Assembly (NCBI GenBank): GCA_033675545.1 | Contig: JAWDGP010008106.1 | Span: 124,001-188,000, forward strand | Length of the DNA: 64,000 bases | Source: Elysia crispata | Lineage: Eukaryota > Mollusca > Gastropoda > Plakobranchidae | Direction of reading: 5' to 3' | Shown: in pieces, positions 49,701 to 59,635 of the stretch | Numbering within the stretch: the first letter of the stretch is position 1 | Layout: the number at the start of each line of letters is the position of its first letter | Translations under genes and position numbers: made by a program | The notes under the pieces: generated by a model | The model's input: the letters and a program-made list of their open reading frames with translations, nothing else | The model's database searches: none | Told to the model about the DNA's origin: nothing

Positions 49701-52310
49701 ACTTTTCTTTACCATAATCTTTCATAGATTATCCAGTGGGCAGTGCTTGCTATCTCAAATTTTTCAGCAATTTCAAAAATTTCGAGCTGCCTGTCTTGTT
49801 TACTCAGGTATCAATATTGGCAAATTTTCCCTTTTGAATGGAAGGGGTATTCTAAGTATGTCTTAATGTTCAAGGCAGAACAGCCCAAAGCCAACAAAGA
49901 GCACCAACAAAACATCTGATTTTTTATCATGACATATTTTCGATATGTTGCAGCAATTTGGCTACAAATTTGTCCTATTTTACGTTGTGCATGCAGAAAC
50001 CATACAACTGCCCTGACCACCAACTTTTTGCAATGGGGGCCTTCAACTTGCAAACTGTCTGCTTTAGTTATGTGTTTGTTTACAGCGTTGAATCTGAGCA
50101 CCTATAAAATGTATAGAATTTCGCTGTGATTGCCATTTATAGATTTAAAAAGTTATAGGCATTTAATTATGCCTTTTAAAACAACCTTCATATATATAGA
50201 TCGTAGGTACAGCAGCTACGTTTAGAATGGAAAAAAGAAGATAAGAAAAATAAATATGCAATCTCCGCCTATCCTTTTACCACTGCTTATCATGCTGATT
50301 TTTGTACAATAGAAATATAACAGGTATCATTTTTGGTGGTCTCATACCATTGTCAGCCCCATTAGGTTGGGATTTAAAAAAAAATGGCATACCTCTTCTT
50401 CCTCTTGACCTGGCAATGTAGACCAGAAAAACCCACGCCAGTCAGGGTCTTCAAATATATATGGCAATATACGGCTCAACAACCGCACACAATTTAAAAC
50501 TGAAATAAAGGATAAAACAGGAAAATAAGTCTCCTGTTTTCAACAAATCTTCAGAAGTCAAAACTGAATTTAATTGAACAACAACCAAATCGTATGTCCT
50601 TGAGACTTCTTTAAATAAAAGGCTTTGTTTTCTACAAAAGATCTTAAAATGATTCTGAGAAGAAATATGTATACATATGTGTCACCATTGCTAAAAATTT
50701 TTTTAAAGCCAAAGAATAAAAGTTCTGTTTTTAACTTCTTTTACATGAAAAGTAAGGGAACTGCTTAGGCTTAGGAAAAAAAAATTGACAGAAAAATACA
50801 TGATAAGTAAGGGAACTGTTTATGTCAAACTTAGGCTTAGAAAATGAAAATTGACAGAAAAATTGCACAAGTTGTTGGAAAAAATATAGCAGGGATAGGG
50901 AAATGCAATATGGTCCACAAATTTGTTGTGAAAAAGAATTTAATAATTTGTTTTTGTAAAATAGATATTTTCTAAAACTAACTTATCTAAAGTAATAGGC
51001 ATTTTTTCAACTTATTCTTTTACAAATTTGTTTTAAGTAAAAAAGAATTTATTAAAATTCCTAGACAAGTTGGGGGAAAGGGGGTATAAACTGTGGTCCA
51101 ATGATGCTGAGGGGCCTGCATTTGTTTTCCTTTCTTGGAGTGACTTAGCATGGGAGGACAGGAAATTTGCAAACTAATACTCATGAGCTCTAAAAAGGCT
51201 AAATCACCATAATTAGTCAGAACAACAAAACTTTTACCTTAAACTACATTACTTTCAACTCAATTAGTTATTAAATTAATTGCACACCTTAATTTGTGCG
51301 GGCAGGGAGCCTACCTGTCTGCTGCTCTCTCTGAGACGGGCATCCTGTTTCTGCAGCAGTGACCAGTTTCTCTACAGCCTTGTAACACAATGTTGCTAAA
51401 TTCGATGGTGACTCTTCTCGAAGAGCTCTTATCTCCGCAGCAGGTATGAGAGTGAATACATCTTGCACACAAGTCACACTCTCGGACCAAAACTGCTCCC
51501 AGAAGGCTTCATCATTGGCCTCAATTGGCTTTAAAAGAGTGGAAAAAAAACAAGAATAGTTTATTTATGTAAACACTGAATTTGCCTCAAAGAAAAAAAA
51601 TATTTTAGATAAAAGAAATCATGTTGCTTGAAATGGCAGAGCATAAGCGATTGGCTTTTGAGTACCATAACATCCAATGACAGTATCGCAGGTAGCATTT
51701 TTTCTGTATTGTTTTTTTTTTAAGGGTTACTTGTTCATATATTGGCTCCCAGTACACATAACATTTCAAAATTCTAGAGCCACAGAACCAAATGACACAA
51801 CCTGCACAGAGCAAATTTCATTGAAATGTCCAAAACAATGAAGTGTGTTTTTTTACACTAAAACTGTTACACAGCTTATTTAAGAACAATCATTTTTAAC
51901 TTTATCTTGTACTGTCTCTGAGAAATAGTATTACAATAATGAGACACATTAAGACTTTTTTTTTTAAGTAATAAAAAGCATAAAGTCTGCAATTCAACAA
52001 GTCTATAGATGATATAGATAAGAATAATAATAATAACAACAACAACAACAATCAGAGATATTACAGTACCTGAGGCAATCAATTATATTTTTTTAATAAT
52101 AAATGGGATAACATAAATAGCAGTGATAAAAGATCTGAAAGAGATGACAATCAACTGGTCTGTTTAAGTTTTAGATTTCATTAAACTGAGATTAATCAAA
52201 ACTGAAGAATTGATATTTATTTGTTTATAAACAAAGAAGTTTACCTGGGTCTTTGTTGTGAGCTGGATGACAGCTTTCCTGAAATTAAGCTTGGTATCTG
52301 TGTTTCCCAT
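36794..52310 (-). CDS. HID1: HID1 domain-containing protein (HID1), 21 coding exons
   Basis: HID1 is a peripheral membrane protein of the medial/trans-Golgi that acts in dense-core-vesicle formation and peptide-hormone sorting. I joined 21 coding exons on the minus strand with GT-AG borders and consistent phases; they total 2505 nt (834 codons; human about 788). The protein starts MGNTDTKLNFRKAV, with Gly2 as an N-myristoylation site as in vertebrates. It is near-collinear with the family: PAAEIRALREESPSNLATLCYKA, EDPDWRGFFWST, SCEYIWEAGVGFAHSP, SYDPVGYGVPYNHL, RVGLMHIGVFILLLLSGERN and VFTGTHAD. The most variable part is a Ser/Pro/Gln-rich insert (about residues 570-715, exons 16-18), longer than in human. 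The end, WYDTNVKLFEIQRV, is canonical. Its tail faces CEP131. Confidence 0.97.
40515..40549. repeat. (GA)n microsatellite in HID1 intron
   Basis: GA run with two GACA interruptions, just upstream (in transcript sense) of HID1 exon 16. Confidence 0.85.
41094..46918 (-). CDS. HID1: HID1 coding exons 7-14
   Basis: In transcript order: 46918-46861 (58 bp, QWIQFFTSTEN), 45560-45338, 45072-45016 (57 bp), 44257-44117, 43161-43071, 42927-42776, 41630-41552 and 41155-41094. They give residues about 219-506, the best conserved block. It includes hydrophobic runs (ELLVLFWKM, HIGVFILLLLS) that are part of the alpha-helical fold rather than certain membrane spans. Exon 7 is too short to appear as an open frame and was found from its conserved sequence and splice sites. 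Confidence 0.93.
46129..46382 (+). repeat. local duplication in HID1 intron 7-8
   Basis: 'gataatgaggctgccagtca' at 46129 and 'gacaatgaggctgccagcca' at 46335 are the cores of two copies of about 30-40 bp, roughly 206 bp apart, in the same orientation. A small segmental duplication of unknown origin. Confidence 0.55.
48219..52310 (-). CDS. HID1: HID1 coding exons 1-6
   Basis: In transcript order: 52310-52245 (ATG at 52310; 22 codons), 51528-51315, 50499-50393, 49502-49458 (only 45 bp, GESPPLAQSLITAVC), 48707-48654 (54 bp, DLLFCPEF) and 48387-48219. They give residues 1-219. Each junction falls within family-conserved sequence. The two micro-exons (45 and 54 bp, both phase 0) could be skipped without a frameshift. 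Confidence 0.93.
50743..50865 (+). repeat. imperfect tandem duplication in a HID1 intron
   Basis: Two copies of about 60 bp, each with 'agtaagggaact', 'cttaggctta' and 'aattgacagaaaaat' in the same order. They lie between HID1 coding exons 2 and 3. Confidence 0.6.
52022..52052. repeat. (AAT)n(AAC)n microsatellite in HID1 intron
   Basis: Short AAT repeats pass directly into AAC repeats, between HID1 coding exons 1 and 2. Confidence 0.85.
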
Positions 52311-52439
52311 TCTGTCTTGCTTTGTTGAGGACCTCAAAGGTTGAATCGATAAGAATTCTTTTTCCTCGTCAGATGTTAACGTACATAGAAAAGGACTAAA
52401 AATCTCAGCATAGCTGTCTGCTCAGACCAAAAACCAGAT
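52311..52439 (-). other. HID1: 5' UTR part of the HID1 start-codon exon
   Basis: Directly upstream of the HID1 ATG on the minus strand, a 'ctttttttttag|atctgg' acceptor at 52440-52441 would open this exon. About 129 nt would then be untranslated. Supported by splice-site quality only. Confidence 0.5.
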
Positions 52440-53764
52440 CTAAAAAAAAAGGGGTACACCTTACTTTCAAAGCATAGACATGGGCCTCCTGAGGCCTGCT
52501 TGTGTTTGTGGCATCAAACTTAGTTCTGTTAATCTCAATTGTATGGCGGCTGCTTTTTCTATAAATGAATTGTTTGAGATAAATTGATTATCAAAACCCA
52601 AATGTTAAAGGCATTTGTGACAGTGACTGACTATAACTATAAGTAATCTGCTGTGGCATGTCTGTGAGGTAATTTTATGCTTGTTAAGAACTGTCTAATG
52701 CAGTAACAATTGAATGCTATTCTCAGCTTCCAGGTTTGAATAAAACAAAATCAAGAGTATATCTTTAGTATAACTGTTGAAAGGAGGTTAGATTCTGAAT
52801 AAATTCAACCTTAAATTCAATTTCAGAAATTTTACATGCTTATGAAAAAAAAATGGGTTTAAATTTCTAAGTTTTGCACTAATGAGATTTAATTGATTTT
52901 TAATGATCCTTTTAACTTGCTAGTCATTGCTGCAAAGATTATATATCAAGACAGTCTCGAGAGAATGTGAATCTCATTGTTGCAGTAAATATTATAGTAA
53001 GATAAGAATAAGTGATTGAACCATCTCGTACAACTTTAATAGACTTTTAAGTAATACACTGGAGCATTTTTTTTTTATCTGGAGGCAAATCAGATCTTGA
53101 TAAATCAACTTATTGTTTTGAGTTAAAGGTAAAATAAGTCAACTGAATTTGTCAAATTTTACAATTTTGCTCAAGATCTAAAATTTTCATTTTTTTTTTT
53201 TCTATCCATTGAGGCAGACCAGAACTGATTTTACATCTGGTTTGCATCATAGATGTGGAGACATCTAATCTATAGACATATATCTCAAAATCCCTAACGC
53301 ATACCAAAAACAATTATACTGAGTGTTTTTAGGCTCCTGAATGAATTTCTAGGGTGTAAAATTACAACTTTATTGTTTCACACCTGTTGGACTTAACAGT
53401 GAAAAGATGTTCTGTAGCCTATTCTGTTCTTACATCCTTTTCATAACAAATGATTGCATCACTTTGCCACATGACCCTTGGTATAGCCTACAGTAAATGT
53501 CATCAATTACCTCAGAAATATTTGCAACAAATTGTCAAATACATCTAAATGGCTTGCTTTTAATCATTTTTTTTGACAATACATAATGAAAATTTGAAAC
53601 ATTATTTGAAGGCCTAGAATCAGTGGTGAACAACAGCTGCGGTGTGAATCTGTAAGAGCTTCTCATACAAGTAACTGAGTAAGTTTCTCATAGTCATACA
53701 TTCAAGAAGGCCTAAGCAATTCCATGCAATTATTATATACCTTGAGGTGAAGTTCTTTAAAGAA

Positions 53765-53865
53765 ATGCGGGCGGCATGTAGGCTTTATGAGCAAAAGTAG
53801 GTCCAGATTTAGTTAATCACGGCATTTAGGCCTTATGAGCAAAACAATAGGTCTAGAATTAGATC
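53765..53865 (+). repeat. 49-bp imperfect tandem duplication
   Basis: 'cggcatgtaggctttatgag' followed about 49 bp later by 'cggcatttaggccttatgag'. Both continue with 'caaaa...taggtc.aga.tta'. It lies in the putative first intron of HID1. Confidence 0.6.
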
Positions 53866-54211
53866 ATAGTTGATAAATAACCAGCTGTCTAAACTTTCTG
53901 AGGCAAGGCATTGTATAGGTCACTTTAGTCTACTGCTATCATAAATGTAAATCAAGGGTTTAATGCTAGATATAGGTATTTTTCAACTTTCATTTTCGAA
54001 CGAAGCAACCTCGTTAAACATAATATGGATCTACAACTTCACTACAACTAGATTAGATCTAGATGTAGATTTAACCTCCACTTAGCCATTAAAATTATAA
54101 AAACTGGATCTAGATCTAGATCTAGATTCGAGATTAGTATGGATCTTAAAGTCTGATTTTTACTTTGATCTCGGTAAAGCAGTGCAGTTTAATGTATGGC
54201 GGATATCTTAC

Positions 54212-54330
54212 CTTATACAATTCAAACTCTAAGACTTGTAATGTCCTGTGATTTGAAGCTGCAGTCTATAAAAATTAGAATCTAATGTAACCTAGTACAG
54301 TATGCATAGCAAGAAGATCGCAGTCAAAAC
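54212..54330 (-). other. HID1: candidate non-coding first exon of HID1
   Basis: On the minus strand, a strong donor (TATAAG|gtaaga, GT at 54211-54210) follows about 100 bases without a recognised repeat. It precedes the putative acceptor at 52441 by about 1.8 kb. It would be the untranslated first exon of HID1, with transcription starting near 54.3 kb. No transcript evidence is available; the upper border is a guess. Confidence 0.4.
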
Positions 54331-54386
54331 ACATTATCAACAAGAGGAAATGCGTCACCGTGAGAGCGATAACTCTTCTGTATTGA

Positions 54387-54394
54387 TCACGTGA
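54387..54394. promoter_or_regulatory. E-box/CLEAR-like TCACGTGA near HID1 5' end
   Basis: The palindrome TCACGTGA lies in a slightly GC-richer, CpG-containing stretch just upstream of the candidate HID1 first exon. CACGTG E-boxes with this flank bind bHLH-zip factors such as USF and the MiT/TFE family. Position supports a promoter element; the function is inferred. Confidence 0.35.
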
Positions 54395-55174
54395 CCAAAC
54401 AAATCTCTCTCTTCTGGAAAAAGTTTATTTCTATAAGCCGCTAAAGACCACATAGGTTTGTGAAATACATCTCGATTATTTTACGCTATACCTTGCAAGC
54501 GTTTGAGGGTTATTTCCATTACTTTACAGAGTTCACGCATTAGTCTCATTTTATCTAACTGGAATAATAGTTGTTTTTTTAATAAGTGTCAAAAGGACAA
54601 GCAGCTCATTTGAACAAATGGAAAAAGCGAAAGAAAGATATTTTGCTCAATATTTATCTATGAAAGTTACATACCGTTAGAATGGAGAAAAATGTATCAT
54701 TTTAAATATCAATGCATAATCTTACCAACTCTCGGCAAAGATTGTGACGATTGTGCAACTTGAGAGTGTTATGTCAAGCCCAACCCGTCCTTATTATCAG
54801 ATCAGTGGGATTGCCTCTATTTACCTAAATTATTTAACATAAGATTTTTAGTAGCGCTCAGCGGCTAAACTCAAATGGATAAACTTATTCACATTCAAAA
54901 TCGACCATGTAAAACCAAATCCCATTGTCACCGAATCACTGAGTACTTTGGGTGAAATCTAAACATAGACCTACACTGCTGGTCCACCAAAATTTCATTA
55001 AATATTAAAAGATATTTTGCTATGAAAAATCCCTAAGTAACTTCAACATACTATTCGCTGGATTGTAGAAGGTAAACTCATAAATATCACTGAATGAAAT
55101 TTTATCTTGTTTGAGGAATGTAAATCGTGTGTCTATTGCTTATTGTTCCGACTAACGCGCCCATGCGATAGCAT

Positions 55175-55231
55175 GAGAAGAAGAAGAAGATAATAATAAT
55201 AATGATGATGATGATGATGATGATGATGAAG
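55175..55231. repeat. compound triplet microsatellite (GAA)n(TAA)n(TGA)n
   Basis: Runs of GAA, then TAA, then nine or so TGA repeats follow one another, and GAA/AGG-rich sequence continues to about 55290. It opens a Ser-rich low-complexity frame on the minus strand that I do not treat as a gene. Confidence 0.9.
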
Positions 55232-55505
55232 TAGAAGAAGGAAGAAGAGGAATGAGAGTATGAGTGGGAGGAAGAGGAAAAGAAAGAAAAAGAGAACAGG
55301 AGCAGAAAAATGTGATCGATTGAAAGAATGTTTTTGGCAATGTTAAAAAAAAAAAAGACTTAGGCAGGGGAAATGGATGATTTGGAAATAATATACACAG
55401 ACAACACTGAAAATGGTGTAAATTGACAAACAAGACTTTATTTCTTTCTGTTTCAGCCAATGGCTCTAGCAAAATGTATAGCTTGTAAAAGCAATGCCAA
55501 AGCCA

Positions 55506-55581
55506 ATCTCTCTCTCTGTATATATATATATATATTATATATATATATATGTTTATATACTACATTTATATCTCTTCCTCC

Positions 55582-55615
<34 letters not shown>

Positions 55616-55616
55616 T
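55506..55616. repeat. compound dinucleotide microsatellite (CT)n(TA)n(CT)n(CA)n
   Basis: Short CT run, then TA with an interruption, then CT again and CA. Located about 0.9 kb before the candidate DAPP1 5' exon. Confidence 0.9.
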
Positions 55617-56429
55617 ATCTTCGTGTGTATCTGTACTCGCTCCTTGTTCTTTTTTTATGAAAAGCTTGCTATTTAATTTAAAACAAACTTGTTTTTGTAA
55701 TCTTAAAACAGAAAACAACGAATACAACACTTTCTTCCTAATATTTCAGAGTAAACCAGAGCTATAACAGAAGACATAAAAGTTTACAATAGTTCAGCGT
55801 TGGCACATTCTGTTAAAAAAATGAAGGCTCATGTTAAATCGAAGTTGAATTGCGTATGCTATGAGTGACTTCTTGCAACAAAAACTATGAATATGGCCAC
55901 TTTCACAACGCCGAACCAATCCCAGTAAATAAAAAAAAACGACAGTGAGTAAAAACTGGACTTAATCGGAAGAGGGCTATAATTAGTGGGAAGACAGCTT
56001 ACTCTGTGCTTTACAAATTTATTTAAAGATCCTTATAAGCGTTCATTACACGGCTGTATATTTCAGTATAAACTGACAGGAGTGGCACCACCTTGCAAAA
56101 ATGCATATTATTTGTTATTATACAATAATGAGACCTTCAAAAATTTATATATTGGAGATAAAGAAAATTATCAAATTATTTTAATTGAAAACTCCATTCA
56201 TATGTAACAGTTGTGACGCTGAGTGAAGGAACTTGACCTCTCCTATTAAGAAGGAACTAAAAACGTTTGATTACCGACGAGTACTTAACTGAGGCTTGAC
56301 TGATGTAAAGCTAGATCCTAGTCCGAGAAGTTCCATTTCCTTGACTGATTCGGTACTCTCGCCCTGGATCTACACTTAGATCTAGAGCTACACGCAATGA
56401 AAATGAGATTATTGTTTCAAAGATAGACT

Positions 56430-56524
56430 GAATGATACATCTGGATCAATATTGTACAATTCAAGACGCTGTGACGCTTCTGATAGAGGTTGAAATCCGA
56501 AATTGGATTGATTCAAACATACAG
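56430..56524 (+). other. DAPP1: candidate untranslated first exon of DAPP1
   Basis: The sequence 'acatacag|gtaagg' at 56517-56530 is a near-perfect donor (GT at 56525). It is the best one upstream of the acceptor that abuts the DAPP1 ATG, about 1.06 kb away. The 5' border is unknown. It is a structural candidate only. Confidence 0.45.
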
Positions 56525-57584
56525 GTAAGGTATTCATCAGAACTAATCTTGGTGGAAACGACGGTAGCCTAAATGTTAGGCCCCAAATGAATTTATTTGC
56601 TACTCAAGGATGATTAAAAAAAAAAAGTCTGTTCTGGATATTATTTAAAATATGGATTTTGATTACAGGAGATAACGAACAGTTGAGACCAATGAAAGAA
56701 TGCTATTTCACAATGCTGATACCGATTAAAGAAATTTCATTGATTTGAAATTAAAATCGCTCCATTTCTGAACAAATTATCTTTTAAATTATTTTTAATT
56801 TCATAAATGGAAAAGTCTTATCTAAATCATAAGTGACAATAGATACATATCTTTTTAATTCATATAATTTAACAAGTAATGTAAAATAATACCAAAACAA
56901 CAATTATACTACTCATAGATATCTAGATCTAGATCTAGATTCAAGAATCTTAGAATGATTTATGCAAAATAAAAAAAAATTACACCCTTTTCTTGAAAGC
57001 GAAATGAACTGAGTCGACTCCAGTTGTAAACATTTTCAAAGATGAAAGCATATCTACAAAGAATTTAACCTTAAATTTCATCAAGAGTTAGATTCTCATT
57101 GCACATGAGACAAGCTTTTGTGTCTATTATTTTCATGTAGGCTACACTTGATGTAAAATTTTGTTATTGAACGCTCTTCATTTTTTTTGTTTACAATATG
57201 GAGATTTTAGTAATTTCATGATAAATAATGGAATAAATGACTAACCTAGCAAAATAAACCTTTTTCAAGACCTCATTCACTCGTCATATTTTTGCTGATG
57301 GAACAAAAGTAAAAACTGAATGCTTTTAAAACTCCCTTGCTGATAGAAATTCATTTCTTCACTCACCCCGTCCCCCAAGCGATACTTATGAATTTCTATG
57401 AAAAAAAATTACAATCCAAACTTAGAAGATAGAACTTAAAGAGTAGAAGAGAGAATTTAACACTCGCTGTGAATTAATGTAGGAAGTAATACCAAAAAAA
57501 CCGAAGTTACCTGCACATCCTTAGGACAGTGCTGATATCATCTATTTACATCTTCAATTTGAGAGCTTTTTTCTTATTTGCAGG

Positions 57585-58349
57585 ATGAACGGAATTGAAA
57601 ATTTTCAGGTTGAAAGTCTCCCATGGTATCACCCAACACTGAGTCGCCATACAGCAGAGAGTATGCTGATTCAGAATGGCATGGATGGAACTTATTTGCT
57701 TCGACCAAGCTCAAAAGGTTCAGGGGAGTATGCCTTGTCTGTGAAATGTGAGCAGGCAGTAAAACATTTCAATATTGTGTGGGCAGGTAATGAGATCAGA
57801 TTTGGGCAGTGCACGTTCAACACTGCAGCAGACTTTGTTGAGCACTTCAAAAATAAGCCTTTGTTATGTGGGGAATCAGGTCAAGTTGTCTTACTGAAAA
57901 TTCCCTATCCAAGAGACATAAGTGAACCTGACATGTATGAATGTGTAACTCTTCATGCAGAGTTCAGCACCGCAGATGATCCGAGGATCACAGATACAGA
58001 CTTTTCTGTGAATTCAAAAGAGGGATTTTTAACCAAACAAGGAAGGCACTTTAAGAACTGGAGAACAAGGTGGTTCGTGCTTCAGAGAAATGAGTTGAAG
58101 TATTTCAAGCAAAAATTCAGTAAAACCCCTTTGCGTGTGTTAGATTTAAATGAATGTAGAGAATGTAGCCAAGACTTCTCTCAAAAGGATAAAAGTTGCG
58201 TGATTCGGTTGGACATGGGCTGGCGTGTATTTCTATTTTACTCTGTCTCAGAGCATGACATGGAAGACTGGATTAAGCGCATTAATTGGAGACTCAAGGC
58301 AAATCGTACAAGAGGAAGCTTTAATTCGGACCATTCAAACAGACATTAA
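57585..58349 (+). CDS. DAPP1: dual adaptor of phosphotyrosine and 3-phosphoinositides (DAPP1/Bam32), single coding exon
   Basis: DAPP1 is an adaptor recruited to the plasma membrane by PI(3,4)P2/PIP3 after PI3-kinase activation; it binds phosphotyrosine proteins. The 254-codon frame (human about 280) has an N-terminal SH2 domain (about residues 14-95) with Arg21, the phosphotyrosine-binding Arg40 in YLLRPSS, and His61. A linker follows with Tyr118 in EPDMYECV, matching the regulatory tyrosine (Tyr139 in human) of EPSIYESV. The PH domain (about residues 134-230) has the 3-phosphoinositide signature KQGRHFKNWRTRWF. All of it lies in one exon, whereas the vertebrate gene has many. A splice acceptor (ttatttgcag) ends one base before the ATG, so a 5' UTR intron exists. 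No poly(A) tract marks the 3' end. Close SH2-PH relatives are unlikely given the match across both domains. Confidence 0.93.
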   Translation: MNGIENFQVESLPWYHPTLSRHTAESMLIQNGMDGTYLLRPSSKGSGEYALSVKCEQAVKHFNIVWAGNEIRFGQCTFNTAADFVEHFKNKPLLCGESGQVVLLKIPYPRDISEPDMYECVTLHAEFSTADDPRITDTDFSVNSKEGFLTKQGRHFKNWRTRWFVLQRNELKYFKQKFSKTPLRVLDLNECRECSQDFSQKDKSCVIRLDMGWRVFLFYSVSEHDMEDWIKRINWRLKANRTRGSFNSDHSNRH

Positions 58350-58616
58350 GTGATATGAACTTTTACTCACGACTCTGAAAATATTTGCCTTTACTTTGAT
58401 TCCAAATTTAATCAGAATTAAGAAACTTTAAGTGTGTAGTGAGGCTGTCTGTGACACAAAGATTCTTTAAGAGAGTATTCAGTTCAAGCTGAAGGAACCA
58501 GAAAAAGAAAATTTATCAGTCAAAAATTATATTCACAGTGCTTCCCCATTGTATGTTACTAAATTGTATTGGATGTATTACATGCCAAAAATTCTGTAAT
58601 TGTAAGATATCAGTTA

Positions 58617-58774
58617 AATAACTTCACCAGCACTGTACACTGGTGAAGTGGTGAATCAATCTATGTTGTTCAATCAGAAGGTTGAAGCAACTTGAATAAC
58701 TTCACCAACACTGCATACTGCTGTAGTGTGAAATCAGCTAATGTTGTGTAACAAAAAGGTTGACACAGCTTGAA
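58617..58774 (+). repeat. 78-bp imperfect tandem duplication in DAPP1 3' UTR
   Basis: Copy 1 begins near 58617 and copy 2 near 58695. Both read 'aataacttcacca.cactg', then '.aatca.ct.atgttgt', then 'aaggttga...agcttg' with several differences. Copy 1 contains a perfect 10-bp hairpin, ACTTCACCAG / CTGGTGAAGT (58621-58630 with 58640-58649, loop of 9). Substitutions in copy 2 disrupt it. Confidence 0.7.
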
Positions 58775-59565
58775 AACCATTTCAAATGGCTGTCTAAAAT
58801 GATGTGCTTGGTTAAAAAATTAAAGGGTCTGGAAAAGTTTGTTTGTAAGATCAAAGTTTTTATATCTTTTCTGTGTGGAAAGAAAAAAAATACTAATTAA
58901 ATCTCCACCTCTTTTGATTTATGTGTGAATGTTTCTGCTATGCTAAGAATCAGATGTCATTAAATAGGAGAAAATCACCTTATCCTTAAATTGATTGTAT
59001 CCAAACAATGAATTTTATTCACTTTAAATCGCTTGATTAAAAAGAAATGTAAAATTTGTTTTGGGTTGCTAAAAATTATCTTAACCTTTTTTTCTCAACT
59101 GAATGCAATTTTTAAGTTAAACCTCAAAGTGGACATCATGCTTTACTATTTCAATTTTGTAATATGTGGAGAAGACTGATTAGACAAGATTCAGGAAGAA
59201 TTAATTTCAAATTTTAATTAACACTACAGATGTAGTGGTTTAGTTGCTGTGCTTTAAAATACCAAGTAATTTGCCTTCTGTTAGATGTGAAACCGGGTTT
59301 CCATACTATATTACAGTCCATTCATGTCTATAAAATTTGTGCTAAGTTACGGCAATTTGTCTTGAAGTTTCTCTAAATATTTACATGGGTTAAAGCATAT
59401 TTTGAAGTATTTTAGATTCTGAATGGGTTAATAATCAGGGCTTGGCATTGACTTAAAATCAAATGTGAACTTCAGCATTCATTTTGGTCATCGAAATGAA
59501 TGAAAATATATCTGGTTTATCAAGTTTTTTTTTTTTTTTGATTAAACAAAAATTTTTTTATGAAT

Positions 59566-59568
<3 letters not shown>

Positions 59569-59632
<64 letters not shown>
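59569..59632. repeat. (AT)n microsatellite, about 31 repeats
   Basis: An uninterrupted AT dinucleotide run of about 64 bp downstream of DAPP1. Likely length-polymorphic. Confidence 0.95.

Positions 59633-59635
<3 letters not shown>

Larger units (their letters stand above)
54400..56430. other. divergent interval between HID1 and DAPP1
   Basis: HID1 (minus) and DAPP1 (plus) point away from each other here. The interval holds a GAA/AAT/ATG triplet microsatellite (55175-55231), a compound CT/AT/CA microsatellite (55506-55616) and AGATCT-type repeats near its edges. Both promoters probably lie at its margins. No conserved coding sequence was seen. Confidence 0.6.

Noticed and set aside
55152-55472. 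Minus-strand Ser-rich open frame
   Set aside because: It is the translation of a triplet microsatellite and adjacent A/G-rich DNA.
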